From Pratylenchus scribneri (taxonomy: Eukaryota > Nematoda > Chromadorea > Rhabditida > Pratylenchidae), in assembly GCA_030063045.1 (NCBI GenBank), contig JAQSEB010000082.1, positions 1 through 64,000 on the forward strand: a stretch of DNA of 64,000 nt, written 5' to 3'. This document shows, one piece after another, positions 1-7,828 of the stretch. Made by a program: the position numbers and the translations under genes. The notes beneath the pieces are model-generated. The model searched no databases. It was given only the letters and a program-made list of their open reading frames with translations, and was not told the origin of the DNA. The stretch's first letter is position 1, and each line of letters starts with the position of its first letter.

Positions 1-249
1 ATTCGCGTAAAAGTTCTTCCTTCGGAATGCCTGGATGAGTTAGAATTGGTATTTCACCACCACTTATTTTCCCAGCTCGTTGCATTTGTACAATATTTGG
101 ATTCAACTCACCATAACAATAGAGAATAAGTTTGATTGGGGTTTCTGAATCTAGGTTCTTTTCATCTTTTTCATTGCTTATTCCAATTAAATGATTAAAA
201 TTTCTAAAGAGGCGAAGAAGCCATTCCGATTTCCCACTTCCAGTACTCC
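1..249. repeat. Left arm of a 249-bp perfect inverted repeat (ATPase gene)
   Basis: Read as its reverse complement, this segment matches 2415-2663 base for base as far as I can check by eye. The match stops abruptly at 249/250 (equivalent to 2415/2414), inside the codons just before Walker A. On the left it runs to the window edge and so probably continues outside. Confidence 0.9.
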
Positions 250-337
250 CTGAAACAATCATAGTGAAAGGATGACGAAAAAGTAATTGTTTAGAATCAA
301 CTTGAGAAAATTCCATCTTTTTTTGAAACAATTTCAT
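1..337 (-). CDS. Polinton packaging ATPase (A32/FtsK-HerA type), 5' part, runs off left edge
   Basis: The minus strand reads from an ATG at 337 to the window edge with no stop, giving the first 112 or so residues of the ATPase. The Walker A motif GSTGSGKS is about 30 residues in. The plus-strand copy at 2415 encodes the same residues from that motif onward, but only this copy has a normal amino terminus. In the family the protein powers DNA packaging into the capsid. The start codon lies 94 bp from the oppositely oriented PAZ-protein start at 432, so the two genes probably share a promoter region. This copy is likely the intact one; the remainder is outside the window. Confidence 0.88.
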   Translation of the reverse strand, partial: MKLFQKKMEFSQVDSKQLLFRHPFTMIVSGSTGSGKSEWLLRLFRNFNHLIGISNEKDEKNLDSETPIKLILYCYGELNPNIVQMQRAGKISGGEIPILTHPGIPKEELLRE

Positions 338-431
338 AATCCATTCAATTATATATAAATAAGGTCAATTTTGGTTAAGATAAAATTTTTTAAAAAACAA
401 ATTTTCAAATATTCAAAAAATACATTCATAA

Positions 432-1317
432 ATGGATTTTATGTTGGCCAACGACTGGCTTCAAGTGATCAGTGATGCGCAACAAAAAAATCAGGAAAAT
501 ACACCAACAGCTATTGACGGTGTTGAGGTTAATAATTTATTATCAAATTCAAATTTTCTTTTAAAATTTTTAGAAATCTATCGAAAATAAAATGGATGAG
601 GATGATGACGAAGGGACTTTGAAAATTTTGGAAGAATATGATGATGAGGACGATTTTATTTCGGTTACCACTCAAAAAGAAGGCGATGGAAAATTGGCTT
701 CGAAGAATGAGGAGGACGATGAAAAGGAGAATCGAGCCATTTTTGGAAGGCAACCCATGTTGAAAGGTCTAAAATTCAGAATCACATTTTAAAAATAAAA
801 AAATCATTTTCAGAAAAAGGCAAAGGAGGATGCAAATGCCGTAAAGAGGAGAGTTCCAACTGGGTTCCGTTGATCGACCATCTTTGTGAGAAATATCAAT
901 GCTCACAAAAGGAATTGCAATGCTTGTTCTGTGGCCTGGAAAGTCGTCGTCAATTGATTGAACATTTGAAGGATGAAGTGATGCTCAAAACTAGCCATCT
1001 TCGACCGGCCAGCCACAATTTCATCGTTCGATGTTGCGATTTGACCACTCAATCCTCAACCGTTGTTCCTGCCCTGGGAGGATATTTGAATGTGACGGTA
1101 GGTCTTCTTCATTTTTCTAATTCATCAAAATCCTTTCTTCAAACAGGTTCGGGCCTATTTCTTTATCAAGCACGGGGTAAAACTTCGCCATCCATATTTC
1201 CCATGCATTATCCAATATGGAGGTGGGCGGCACCAATCGTATTTTCCATTGGAGGTTTTGCTGGTGGCCCCGAAGATTTTGAAAAAGAAGGCCGAGAATA
1301 AATCGGATGGCATTTGA
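432..1317 (+). CDS. PAZ-domain protein without PIWI (Argonaute-derived), candidate Maverick cargo
   Basis: Four exons (432-527, 574-766, 814-1097, 1147-1317) sum to 744 nt, giving 247 residues. Residues about 30-90 are strongly acidic (runs such as DEDDDEG). The second half looks like a PAZ domain of worm-specific (WAGO-like) Argonautes: NVTVRAYF, then HPYFPCII, then YFPLEVLLVAP about 15 residues later, the usual spacing of the domain's C-terminal half. PAZ binds 3' ends of small RNAs. The frame closes shortly after PAZ, so the MID and PIWI (slicer) parts are absent. It starts 94 bp from the divergent ATPase and is followed within 62 bp by the TBP-like gene, a compact layout typical of the element. 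An RNA-silencing role is inference. A host gene fragment trapped between two element copies remains possible. Confidence 0.72.
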
Positions 1318-1378
1318 AAGATTCCATACATTCACCATTCATTCACAATATTTTCTATTACTGAATAAAAATTTTTAG

Positions 1379-2086
1379 ATGAAAATTGAAAATTGTAGTC
1401 TTGTCTTCCGACTTTTCCCTTCCAAATCCCAAAAGAAAATTCCACATAGTCAATATTTGGCAATTGCACGAAATGGATGGAATATTGAATATTCACCTCG
1501 ACGTTTTCATTCCCTCATCATGAGATTTCCGGTCAGAACAGGACATGATGGTGATGATGAAAATCAAAAATGCAATGTTGTGGCAGCATTGATTTTCAAA
1601 TCGGGAAAAGTGGTTTTGACCGGTGTTCCTCATCCCGGTAACTATTGACTCTTTTTCTATTTTTTTCGAAAATAATTTTAAGAAATGGGAGAATTTGCTG
1701 CACGAAAAGTTTCAAAAAGTTTGAGATTGGCAGCTAGAAGAGGAGGGGAGGCATTCGATAAAGGCGATGGATTGATCTACGGGATGCGAGTGGTCAACAT
1801 TGTTGCCGCTCATCAAATGCCTCATCGAATTGGAATTGAAAGAATTCACGAGTTATGGCGATGGAATCAACAAGAGGGGTTGAATGATCCGAGAATTCGT
1901 TTGATCCAAAAAAGTCAATATGATCCTACTATTTTCCCGGCACTTCGTTGTAAATTCCATGAAGGAAAAGCAACAGGATTAGTCTATGTTTCCGGAAAAA
2001 TCATTCTCACTGGCATTCGCGAAATCACTCAAATGAACCAGCTTTTCAATTCATTTGTACATTTACTTTCACAATTTCCACGATAA
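1379..2086 (+). CDS. TATA-binding-protein-like (TBP/TRF family) protein
   Basis: Two exons (1379-1637, 1683-2086) give 220 residues. Both halves of the TBP saddle are visible. The first repeat has ARNGWNIEYSPRRFHSLIMR and ALIFKSGKVVLTGV followed by AARKVSKSL. The second has YDPTIFPALRCKF and LVYVSGKIILTGI. These correspond to the NPKRFAAVIMR, ALIFSSGKMVCTGA and ELFPGLIY signatures of TBP. The paralogue is divergent, with insertions in the first repeat (GHDGDDENQK) and between repeats. TTTTTAG directly precedes the ATG, so the message could be trans-spliced as the downstream cistron of the PAZ gene. DNA-binding general transcription factor function follows from the family. Its position in the element suggests, but does not prove, that it serves the element's own promoters. 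Confidence 0.78.
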
Positions 2087-2414
2087 ATTATTAATATTCT
2101 TTGTTGGCATTATATTTTAAAAAAAAGTTCGGATTTTCGATGATTTAGTTCATCTTTTTAGGTACATCGCAAAAATTCCCAACGAATGCTAGAAATACAT
2201 CCGATATGTCAAATCAGAGCTAAAGCTTCATATTTTTCACTGGTCGGCCCGGATTTTCAATTTAGGATTTACATGACGAGTTATCATTCATTGAAAAAGT
2301 CCTAATTTTCCATTATATTTTTCATTTTTATTTTTTATGACATTTTATCTTTTATTCCAATTAAAAATTTATTAAAACAATTCTTCAAATGGCATTGCCT
2401 ATTTTCATTTCATC
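2087..2414. other. Junction region between TBP-like gene and truncated ATPase copy
   Basis: About 330 bp without a gene. The left part is AT-rich 3' flank of the TBP-like gene. The right end (2414/2415) is the breakpoint where sequence shared with the inverted left copy begins. No splice acceptor of the usual TTTCAG type is visible just before 2415, so I see no 5' exon that would rescue the ATPase frame. No terminal repeat or duplicated target site is evident at the breakpoint. Confidence 0.6.
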
Positions 2415-3079
2415 GGAGTACTGGAAGTGGGAAATCGGAATGGCTTCTTCGCCTCTTTAGAAATTTTAATCATTTAATTGGAATAAGCAATGAAAAAGAT
2501 GAAAAGAACCTAGATTCAGAAACCCCAATCAAACTTATTCTCTATTGTTATGGTGAGTTGAATCCAAATATTGTACAAATGCAACGAGCTGGGAAAATAA
2601 GTGGTGGTGAAATACCAATTCTAACTCATCCAGGCATTCCGAAGGAAGAACTTTTACGCGAATATGCTAAACAAACAAAAGGAGGGCTGTTGGTTGTGTT
2701 GGATGATTTGATGATTGGAATTGGAGCAAGTCAAGAATTTTTAGATTCCCTTTTCACAAAGGGTTCGCATAATCTAGGCATAAGTATCATTCTCGTAACA
2801 CAGCATTTGTTCACAAAGGAATTGAGAGTACCCCGAAATAATGCTCATTATTTGGTGCTGATGAGAAATCCAGCAGGAGCATTACAAATTAGAAATCTTG
2901 CCGTACAACTATTCCCTTCGAAAACGGCATATTTCATGGAAGCATATGGGGATGCAACAAATAAAAATTTTGGATATTTACTAATAGACATGCATCCATC
3001 CACGGTGGACATCCTTCGCCTCCGGACAAATATATACCCAAATGAAGAAATGCCAATGATAATTTATCTTCCAAAATGA
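2415..3079 (+). pseudogene. Polinton packaging ATPase, right copy, 5'-truncated
   Basis: From 2415 the frame encodes the ATPase from Walker A (STGSGKS) through Walker B (LLVVLDDLM at about 2678-2705), a TQHLF sensor-like stretch and the C-terminus to the stop at 3077-3079. The roughly 30 residues before Walker A, present in the left copy, are replaced by unrelated sequence without an in-frame ATG. The next in-frame ATG (2579) is downstream of Walker A. As it stands this copy should not make an active ATPase, although a non-standard start or fusion cannot be excluded. The stop overlaps the next gene's start (ATGA). Confidence 0.82.
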
Positions 3080-3486
3080 CTAGAAGGCATTTAAAAAATC
3101 CAAAAATCCGATCTATTGAATTTAGTCCAATTATAAAAGAAAATTTGAATTTTTTAAGAAAAATTCATGAAAACAAACGTTCCCATCTAAAAATTCGAAA
3201 AATTCTTATGGGTGCAAGAGATGAAGAATTGCTTACACTTGTCGAAATTTGTTTTAACCTATTAAAGAGTAGAATCCCTCTGAGTAAAAGACATCATAAG
3301 CTTCTCAAAAAACAGGCTAATATTGTAAGAAAACTTGCTCGTTCAAGATCAGCTAAAACCTCAAAATCATTACTCCTGAAAAGTGTTGGACAAAGAGGAG
3401 ATGGTTTGCCTTTGGTTCCAGCCATACTAACCAGTGTTATTCTTCCAATATTAACGGAAACAATAATCTCAAAAATAAATAAATAG
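3076..3486 (+). CDS. Small basic Polinton protein with hydrophobic C-terminus
   Basis: 136 residues, intronless, with a start overlapping the ATPase stop by 4 nt. The N-terminal two thirds are rich in Lys and Arg (KRSHLKIRKIL, KRHHKLLKKQANIVRKLARS). The C-terminus is a hydrophobic helix (LVPAILTSVILPILTETII). Short proteins with a conserved LLxLxEIxxNLLxxxIPLS-type segment and a Gly-rich or hydrophobic tail recur in Polintons and adintoviruses next to capsid genes. I take this as that family, probably a virion-associated or core protein, from pattern memory. No enzymatic motif is visible. Confidence 0.7.
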   Translation: MTRRHLKNPKIRSIEFSPIIKENLNFLRKIHENKRSHLKIRKILMGARDEELLTLVEICFNLLKSRIPLSKRHHKLLKKQANIVRKLARSRSAKTSKSLLLKSVGQRGDGLPLVPAILTSVILPILTETIISKINK

Positions 3487-3526
3487 ATGACAATAAATTC
3501 TAGATTAAAAAAAAAAGCCTTAAGCA

Positions 3527-4399
3527 ATGAAACATACAAATCGAATGTTTTTAATTCCCGAAGAACTTTACAAACACTATTTTTCTCCCCAGTCTGTACA
3601 TAGTCAAGATGGAAGCCCATTGGGGCATATTCAATCGAAAATGCAAATTTTATCCGACCCCCTTCAAGCTAATTCTCGAATGGGAAAGGAAGAAAGAGCT
3701 ATTCGCTACGATCAGGAATATAAGCGCTATAGTAAACTTCAGAAAGATCAAGAGGAAAAACCTTTGAATGTTCGACTTCAAAATTTAAGGGAAATTATGG
3801 AAAATATACCAGCACCCGTTGTTCAAGAAAATAAAACAACAATACCCATTTCAAAAAAAGCATCCAAAAAAGTATATCTTCAAAAAATGGCTAAAAAATT
3901 TTCAAAGCCCATAAAAAAGGGAAAATCGGTGACTGTTGATGGTAATGAGAATGATGATGTTGATGAAGAAGAGGAGGAAATTTTTGAACATGCCAAAACG
4001 GGAAAAGATGAATTAATAGCCGGAACAAGTGATGCTAATATTTTTGTCGAGAGAAAGAAAAAAGCATATGAATATGTGTCTAGAAATTTAAAAGATTTGG
4101 GAATTAATAGTCATGGTCAAATTGTTCAAATGTCGAGCACTGGTGGACATATACCGATTAAAACTAGCTCAGTCGCAACCATCATTGATCATTTAGTGAA
4201 TAATCAAGGAAATCGCCGGCAACCTCTTCCGACTGGTTATGATAAATTTGTGGAAAGGATGGTCCGGCATCCAGAGTTGGTAAAAATTCTTGGGTTGAAG
4301 CAAAAGAGACATCAATCCGGTTCGGGAATGGTCCTTTTTAAAAAGGCATATAAAAGAGAGAAAATTCCATTTAAATTTAAACCATCACTTTGGAAATGA
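3527..4399 (+). CDS. Conserved Polinton protein of unknown function
   Basis: 290 residues, intronless. The N-terminus (FLIPEELYKHYF, then MQILSDPLQANSRMGKEER and a Tyr-rich coiled stretch) resembles a family seen beside integrase in many animal Polintons. The middle is a low-complexity Lys/Glu linker containing the acidic run DVDEEEEEIFEH. The C-terminal third is globular (YEYVSRNLKDLGI through PTGYDKFVERMV) and ends in a basic tail. I do not recognise an enzymatic motif. The stop overlaps the integrase ATG (ATGA at 4396-4399), so the two are co-expressed, which suggests a role in integration or genome binding. Confidence 0.65.
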   Translation: MKHTNRMFLIPEELYKHYFSPQSVHSQDGSPLGHIQSKMQILSDPLQANSRMGKEERAIRYDQEYKRYSKLQKDQEEKPLNVRLQNLREIMENIPAPVVQENKTTIPISKKASKKVYLQKMAKKFSKPIKKGKSVTVDGNENDDVDEEEEEIFEHAKTGKDELIAGTSDANIFVERKKKAYEYVSRNLKDLGINSHGQIVQMSSTGGHIPIKTSSVATIIDHLVNNQGNRRQPLPTGYDKFVERMVRHPELVKILGLKQKRHQSGSGMVLFKKAYKREKIPFKFKPSLWK

Positions 4400-5526
4400 A
4401 ATCCAAAAGACAAATTCTCGATCATCTCTATAAAGATATTCATTCGCCTTCAGCTTATACTTCCCTCATTCCTTTGTACAAAGAAGCAGTGAAAATACGT
4501 GGAGATATTAGCAAAAATGATGTCCAAAAATACTTAGAATCTCAACAAACTTATACTCTACACAGAAGGGCGGTACGTCGTTATCCAACGCTTCCAACTC
4601 TCGCTCCCGGTTTACATACGGAATGGCAAGCAGATTTGGCAGTATTTGATCGGATTTCTCGGAAAAATAGAGGATACAAATATATGCTAGTTTGTATTGA
4701 CACACTTAGTCGTCAAATTTTCGTTGAACCAGTCAAAAGCAAATCCGCTCCTGATATGGTGAAAGCTTTTGATCGAATATTCACAAGACCCGGAATCCAT
4801 ATTCCTTGGAAAATAAAAACGGATCAGGGAAAAGAATTTTTAGCCAAAAAAGTACAGGATTATTTCAAAGGAAAGGAAGTGCAACATTATTGCATGTACA
4901 ATCCCCGATTCCATGCAGGTATGGCTGAACGAGCAAATCGTACAATCAAAGAGAGGTTGTATCGCTATTTTACGGAAAGAAAAACTCAAAATTGGACTGG
5001 AGTGATCCAAGAAATTGTGGATGGAATAAACCATTCATTCAATGCCTCAATTGGAATGAGGCCAGTGGATGTGAATTTTAAAAATGCTGAAAAAGTCAGA
5101 AAAACTCTTGAACAAAAAGCAATTGAAAAATTCCAAAATAAACATGGAAAAAAGAAATTCAAAGTAGGAGATGAGGTTAGGATTGAAAAACATAAACACA
5201 TATTCCAAAAAGGTTTTTTGCCAAATTTTACCAGTGAAATTTTCTTTATTGACCGAATTCGTGACAATGTCCCCTACCAACCTATTTCATATCGAATTCG
5301 GGATGGAAATGGTGAATTGATCAAGGGCTGGTTTTATTCGCATGATTTTAGCCGGTTTAGGCAGAAGACAACCTCTATGGATTCGGAACAGCCAGTTTAT
5401 GACATTGAAAAAATCATAAAAAAAAGAAAGAAAGAGGGTCGAGAATATTTGTACGTTAAATGGAAAGGTTATGGAGAGGAGTATAATAGCTGGATTCCAG
5501 CAAGTACCCTACTATGGAAAGAATAA
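4396..5526 (+). CDS. Retroviral-type DDE integrase with C-terminal chromodomain
   Basis: About 376 residues from the ATG at 4396, which overlaps the upstream stop; the frame is also open to a TTG at 4390. The rve core shows all three catalytic acids: D in EWQADLAVFD, D in IKTDQGKEFL and E in GMAERANRTIKERL. A basic DNA-binding region and SH3-like segment follow (KFKVGDEVRIEK). The last 55 residues are a chromodomain (YDIEKIIKKRK, YLYVKWKGYGEEYNSWIP) with aromatic-cage residues Y, W and W present. The enzyme inserts the element. The chromodomain probably steers it to histone-marked chromatin, as in chromoviral integrases. No defects are seen. Confidence 0.95.
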   Translation: MKSKRQILDHLYKDIHSPSAYTSLIPLYKEAVKIRGDISKNDVQKYLESQQTYTLHRRAVRRYPTLPTLAPGLHTEWQADLAVFDRISRKNRGYKYMLVCIDTLSRQIFVEPVKSKSAPDMVKAFDRIFTRPGIHIPWKIKTDQGKEFLAKKVQDYFKGKEVQHYCMYNPRFHAGMAERANRTIKERLYRYFTERKTQNWTGVIQEIVDGINHSFNASIGMRPVDVNFKNAEKVRKTLEQKAIEKFQNKHGKKKFKVGDEVRIEKHKHIFQKGFLPNFTSEIFFIDRIRDNVPYQPISYRIRDGNGELIKGWFYSHDFSRFRQKTTSMDSEQPVYDIEKIIKKRKKEGREYLYVKWKGYGEEYNSWIPASTLLWKE

Positions 5527-5564
5527 ATAAAGAGAATAACATTTGAAAATGAAATCATATTAGA

Positions 5565-6704
5565 ATGTCTTCTTCAACCACATCCTTCTACATAATCCTC
5601 CCTTCTAATACACCTGTTGATGGGAATAAGACAAATTCATTCCGTGTCCGTCTCCCTCGTAAACTTCAATTCAATTCGGAATGGTCCGTAGGGTTGGCTG
5701 TGCTGGTTTATCCTCACACATGGCCATCGCTAGGTACAACCACCCAACAATTTGTTAATGTTGTATGGAAAACGGGGGAAAATGTTCGAATTGAACTTCC
5801 CTCAAATACATTTACCAATCCCCTTGAGTTGACCAAAGCAATGACAAAATCTTTGCAATCTGGAAGTGAAGAGCTGGCTAAGAAAGTACGAACAACTCAG
5901 TTCTCATTTCTTGAAGTTGTTAAAAAGGCTGAGAAACGAGCCCGAGAAGAACATGAGAAAATTACCAAAGAAATCCATCAGAAGCAATCTATGCCCACTC
6001 TAGTCAAAGATATCGATGAGGTTTCCGATTTGGAAGGTGCCCAAACAGTTTTGGAACGGCAAGAAAGAGAAAGTTTAAAATTGGTGGAAGATGAAGAAGA
6101 ACAGCAAATCTCGCCTCAAAAAATTCCAACTTTAGAAGAACTCTATAATCGCTATTTGAATGAAGAAATTGCATTACTAGACGATGAAGATCGCATGATT
6201 CTGGATCAGACAAAACAAAAAGGCCTTGAGCCATGGATTCATGCTTATAGACATGTTAATTTCGCTTGCCGACTCCAATTCGATTCCACACATAATCGTT
6301 TCACATTTCACCTGGATGTAGGGTTCATTCAACGAGTTGAGCTTAGTGAACAACTCTCCTATATTCTTGGATTTGATCAACAAATTCTAAATGAAACCAC
6401 TGTGGCTAAATTCATGCCTGATTTGAAAGGCGGTGTTTCCTCTTTTCTAGTCTATGCCCCTGATTTGATTGAGCCAATGATGTTTGGCGATGTTACTGCA
6501 CCTATTCTCCGTGCCGTCACAATTCGGGGAAAACCCGATGAAATTGTAGAAGAACAATTCTACGCAATTCAGTACCATAAATTACTGGTGAAAGAAATCA
6601 GTGAAATTTCCATTGAAATTCGTTCATCCAATGGCGCCCTAATACCTTTCATGTATGGAAATTGTACATTAACATTGCATTTTCGAAAATCCTCATATTT
6701 TTGA
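5565..6704 (+). CDS. Minor capsid protein (penton-like, single jelly roll)
   Basis: 379 residues, intronless. The first 80 residues match the Polinton penton signature: a beta strand ending in YIILPSNTP, then NSFRVRLPRKLQ and WSVGLAVLVYPHTWPSL. The centre is a charged insertion rich in Glu and Lys (about residues 105-200). The C-terminal half returns to beta-rich sequence (YRHVNFACRLQFD, RFTFHLDVGF, ALIPFMYGNCTLTLHF). In the family this protein occupies icosahedral vertices. It lies between integrase and protease; the following gene starts 16 bp downstream. Confidence 0.85.
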   Translation: MSSSTTSFYIILPSNTPVDGNKTNSFRVRLPRKLQFNSEWSVGLAVLVYPHTWPSLGTTTQQFVNVVWKTGENVRIELPSNTFTNPLELTKAMTKSLQSGSEELAKKVRTTQFSFLEVVKKAEKRAREEHEKITKEIHQKQSMPTLVKDIDEVSDLEGAQTVLERQERESLKLVEDEEEQQISPQKIPTLEELYNRYLNEEIALLDDEDRMILDQTKQKGLEPWIHAYRHVNFACRLQFDSTHNRFTFHLDVGFIQRVELSEQLSYILGFDQQILNETTVAKFMPDLKGGVSSFLVYAPDLIEPMMFGDVTAPILRAVTIRGKPDEIVEEQFYAIQYHKLLVKEISEISIEIRSSNGALIPFMYGNCTLTLHFRKSSYF

Positions 6705-6720
6705 TCCATTCCACACATAG

Positions 6721-7197
6721 ATGAACAATTTTCAAATTGACAAAATTCTCGGAAGAAATCAATCGACTGCACCTTATTATTTGGGTTGTTTTCCATCAGA
6801 TAAACTTGACAGAGTCCCTTCGAAATATTTTCCCCTTTCATTTGTGGTAAATTTCGATCCATCATGGCAAGAAGGTTCACATTGGGTAGCCATTTTTGCC
6901 GAATCACCTCATTCCGTAGACTATTATGATTCTCTGGGTATATGGCCTCCTCCTAATGAAAATATTTCACGATATTTGTCTAATTACAATCAAATTGAAT
7001 TCAATCCATACGCCTTCCAAGAAATTGGTTCTAAAAATTGTGGAAAACATGCAATATTTTTTCTCTATAACCGATCCATTGGAAAAACAATGAACGAAAT
7101 TCTCCAATTTTTAATTGACAGGGGAATGATTCGGAAAACTTCTCCTGATCGAATAGTTAGTAATTTTTTAAATGAAAAAATATTTGATCATCAATGA
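6721..7197 (+). CDS. Adenain-like (C5/Ulp1-type) maturation cysteine protease
   Basis: 158 residues. The catalytic set is visible in order: His in GSHWVAIF, Asp in VDYYDSLG, Gln in AFQEIGS and Cys in KNCGKHAIFFL. Spacing fits adenovirus-type proteases. The enzyme is expected to cleave capsid and core precursors during particle maturation; the 188-residue protein encoded just downstream is a likely substrate by analogy with pVI. Length and active site look intact. Confidence 0.92.
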   Translation: MNNFQIDKILGRNQSTAPYYLGCFPSDKLDRVPSKYFPLSFVVNFDPSWQEGSHWVAIFAESPHSVDYYDSLGIWPPPNENISRYLSNYNQIEFNPYAFQEIGSKNCGKHAIFFLYNRSIGKTMNEILQFLIDRGMIRKTSPDRIVSNFLNEKIFDHQ

Positions 7198-7250
7198 ATA
7201 TAAATAAAATATAACTTCAATATCTTCACAATAAACAATTATTCTCAAAA
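7198..7250 (+). promoter_or_regulatory. AT-rich promoter candidate with TATAAATAA
   Basis: TATAAATAA lies at 7199-7207, 44 nt before the next start codon. The same nonamer occurs at 354-362 before the PAZ gene and at 9167-9175 before the TM protein. It is only suggestive, because AT-only nonamers are common in this DNA. Confidence 0.3.
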
Positions 7251-7817
7251 ATGCATGTTGATTTCGATCCTCTCAACGTTGAATGGTCTAAATTTACAAT
7301 TGGTCCATCAGAAGATGACGAATTCTACCGCCAAACCGGTGGTTATGCCATCTTTCGAGGCATGCCCTACCAACGAGGGAATGGTCTTGGTTCAGTATTT
7401 CGTCGCCTATTTCGCTACCTACTTCCCATTGGGAAAGAAATTGGATCGGCCATCGGTCGACAAGGATTGGAAACTGGTAGCAAAATTTTGAGCAATGTGC
7501 TTGAAGGAAAAGATTTAAAGCAATCCCTGATTGATGAGGGAAAAGTCGGATTAAAATCCCTTTTGGATAAAGCTTCAAGTGGATTGGAACGACAACAACA
7601 AACTGGACAAGGAGCCTTTGATTTTAAAAAATATGGAAAAAATGGGAAGAAAACGACCACACCAAAGCTAGGGAAACATATACATAAACTTGCTTCCGTA
7701 ATGGGACCATCAAATTTTATCCCATCGACGAAGAATAAAAAGCGACGACTACAATCAAAAACTAAAACAAAAAATCCTCCAAAAAGATTACGAATTGATT
7801 CCCTTGGAACATATTAA
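7251..7817 (+). CDS. pVI/pX-like Polinton capsid-interior protein
   Basis: 188 residues. It has the pattern typical of this Polinton family: a short N-terminal domain, then PYQRGNGLGSVFRRLFRYLL, an amphipathic region with GKEIGSAIGRQGLETGSKIL, and a long basic tail (KNKKRRLQSKTKTKNPPKRL). Adenovirus pVI and pX homologues are membrane-active or DNA-condensing proteins processed by the maturation protease. The Gly-rich motif near residue 40 and the basic tail suit that role. The assignment rests on motif pattern and position between protease and major capsid genes. Confidence 0.75.
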   Translation: MHVDFDPLNVEWSKFTIGPSEDDEFYRQTGGYAIFRGMPYQRGNGLGSVFRRLFRYLLPIGKEIGSAIGRQGLETGSKILSNVLEGKDLKQSLIDEGKVGLKSLLDKASSGLERQQQTGQGAFDFKKYGKNGKKTTTPKLGKHIHKLASVMGPSNFIPSTKNKKRRLQSKTKTKNPPKRLRIDSLGTY

Positions 7818-7828
7818 ACAAACAAAAA

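Noticed and set aside
1..2086. Bacterial contamination or horizontal transfer from bacteria
   Set aside because: Genes have nematode-type introns and eukaryotic domains (PAZ, TBP); nothing bacterial is seen.
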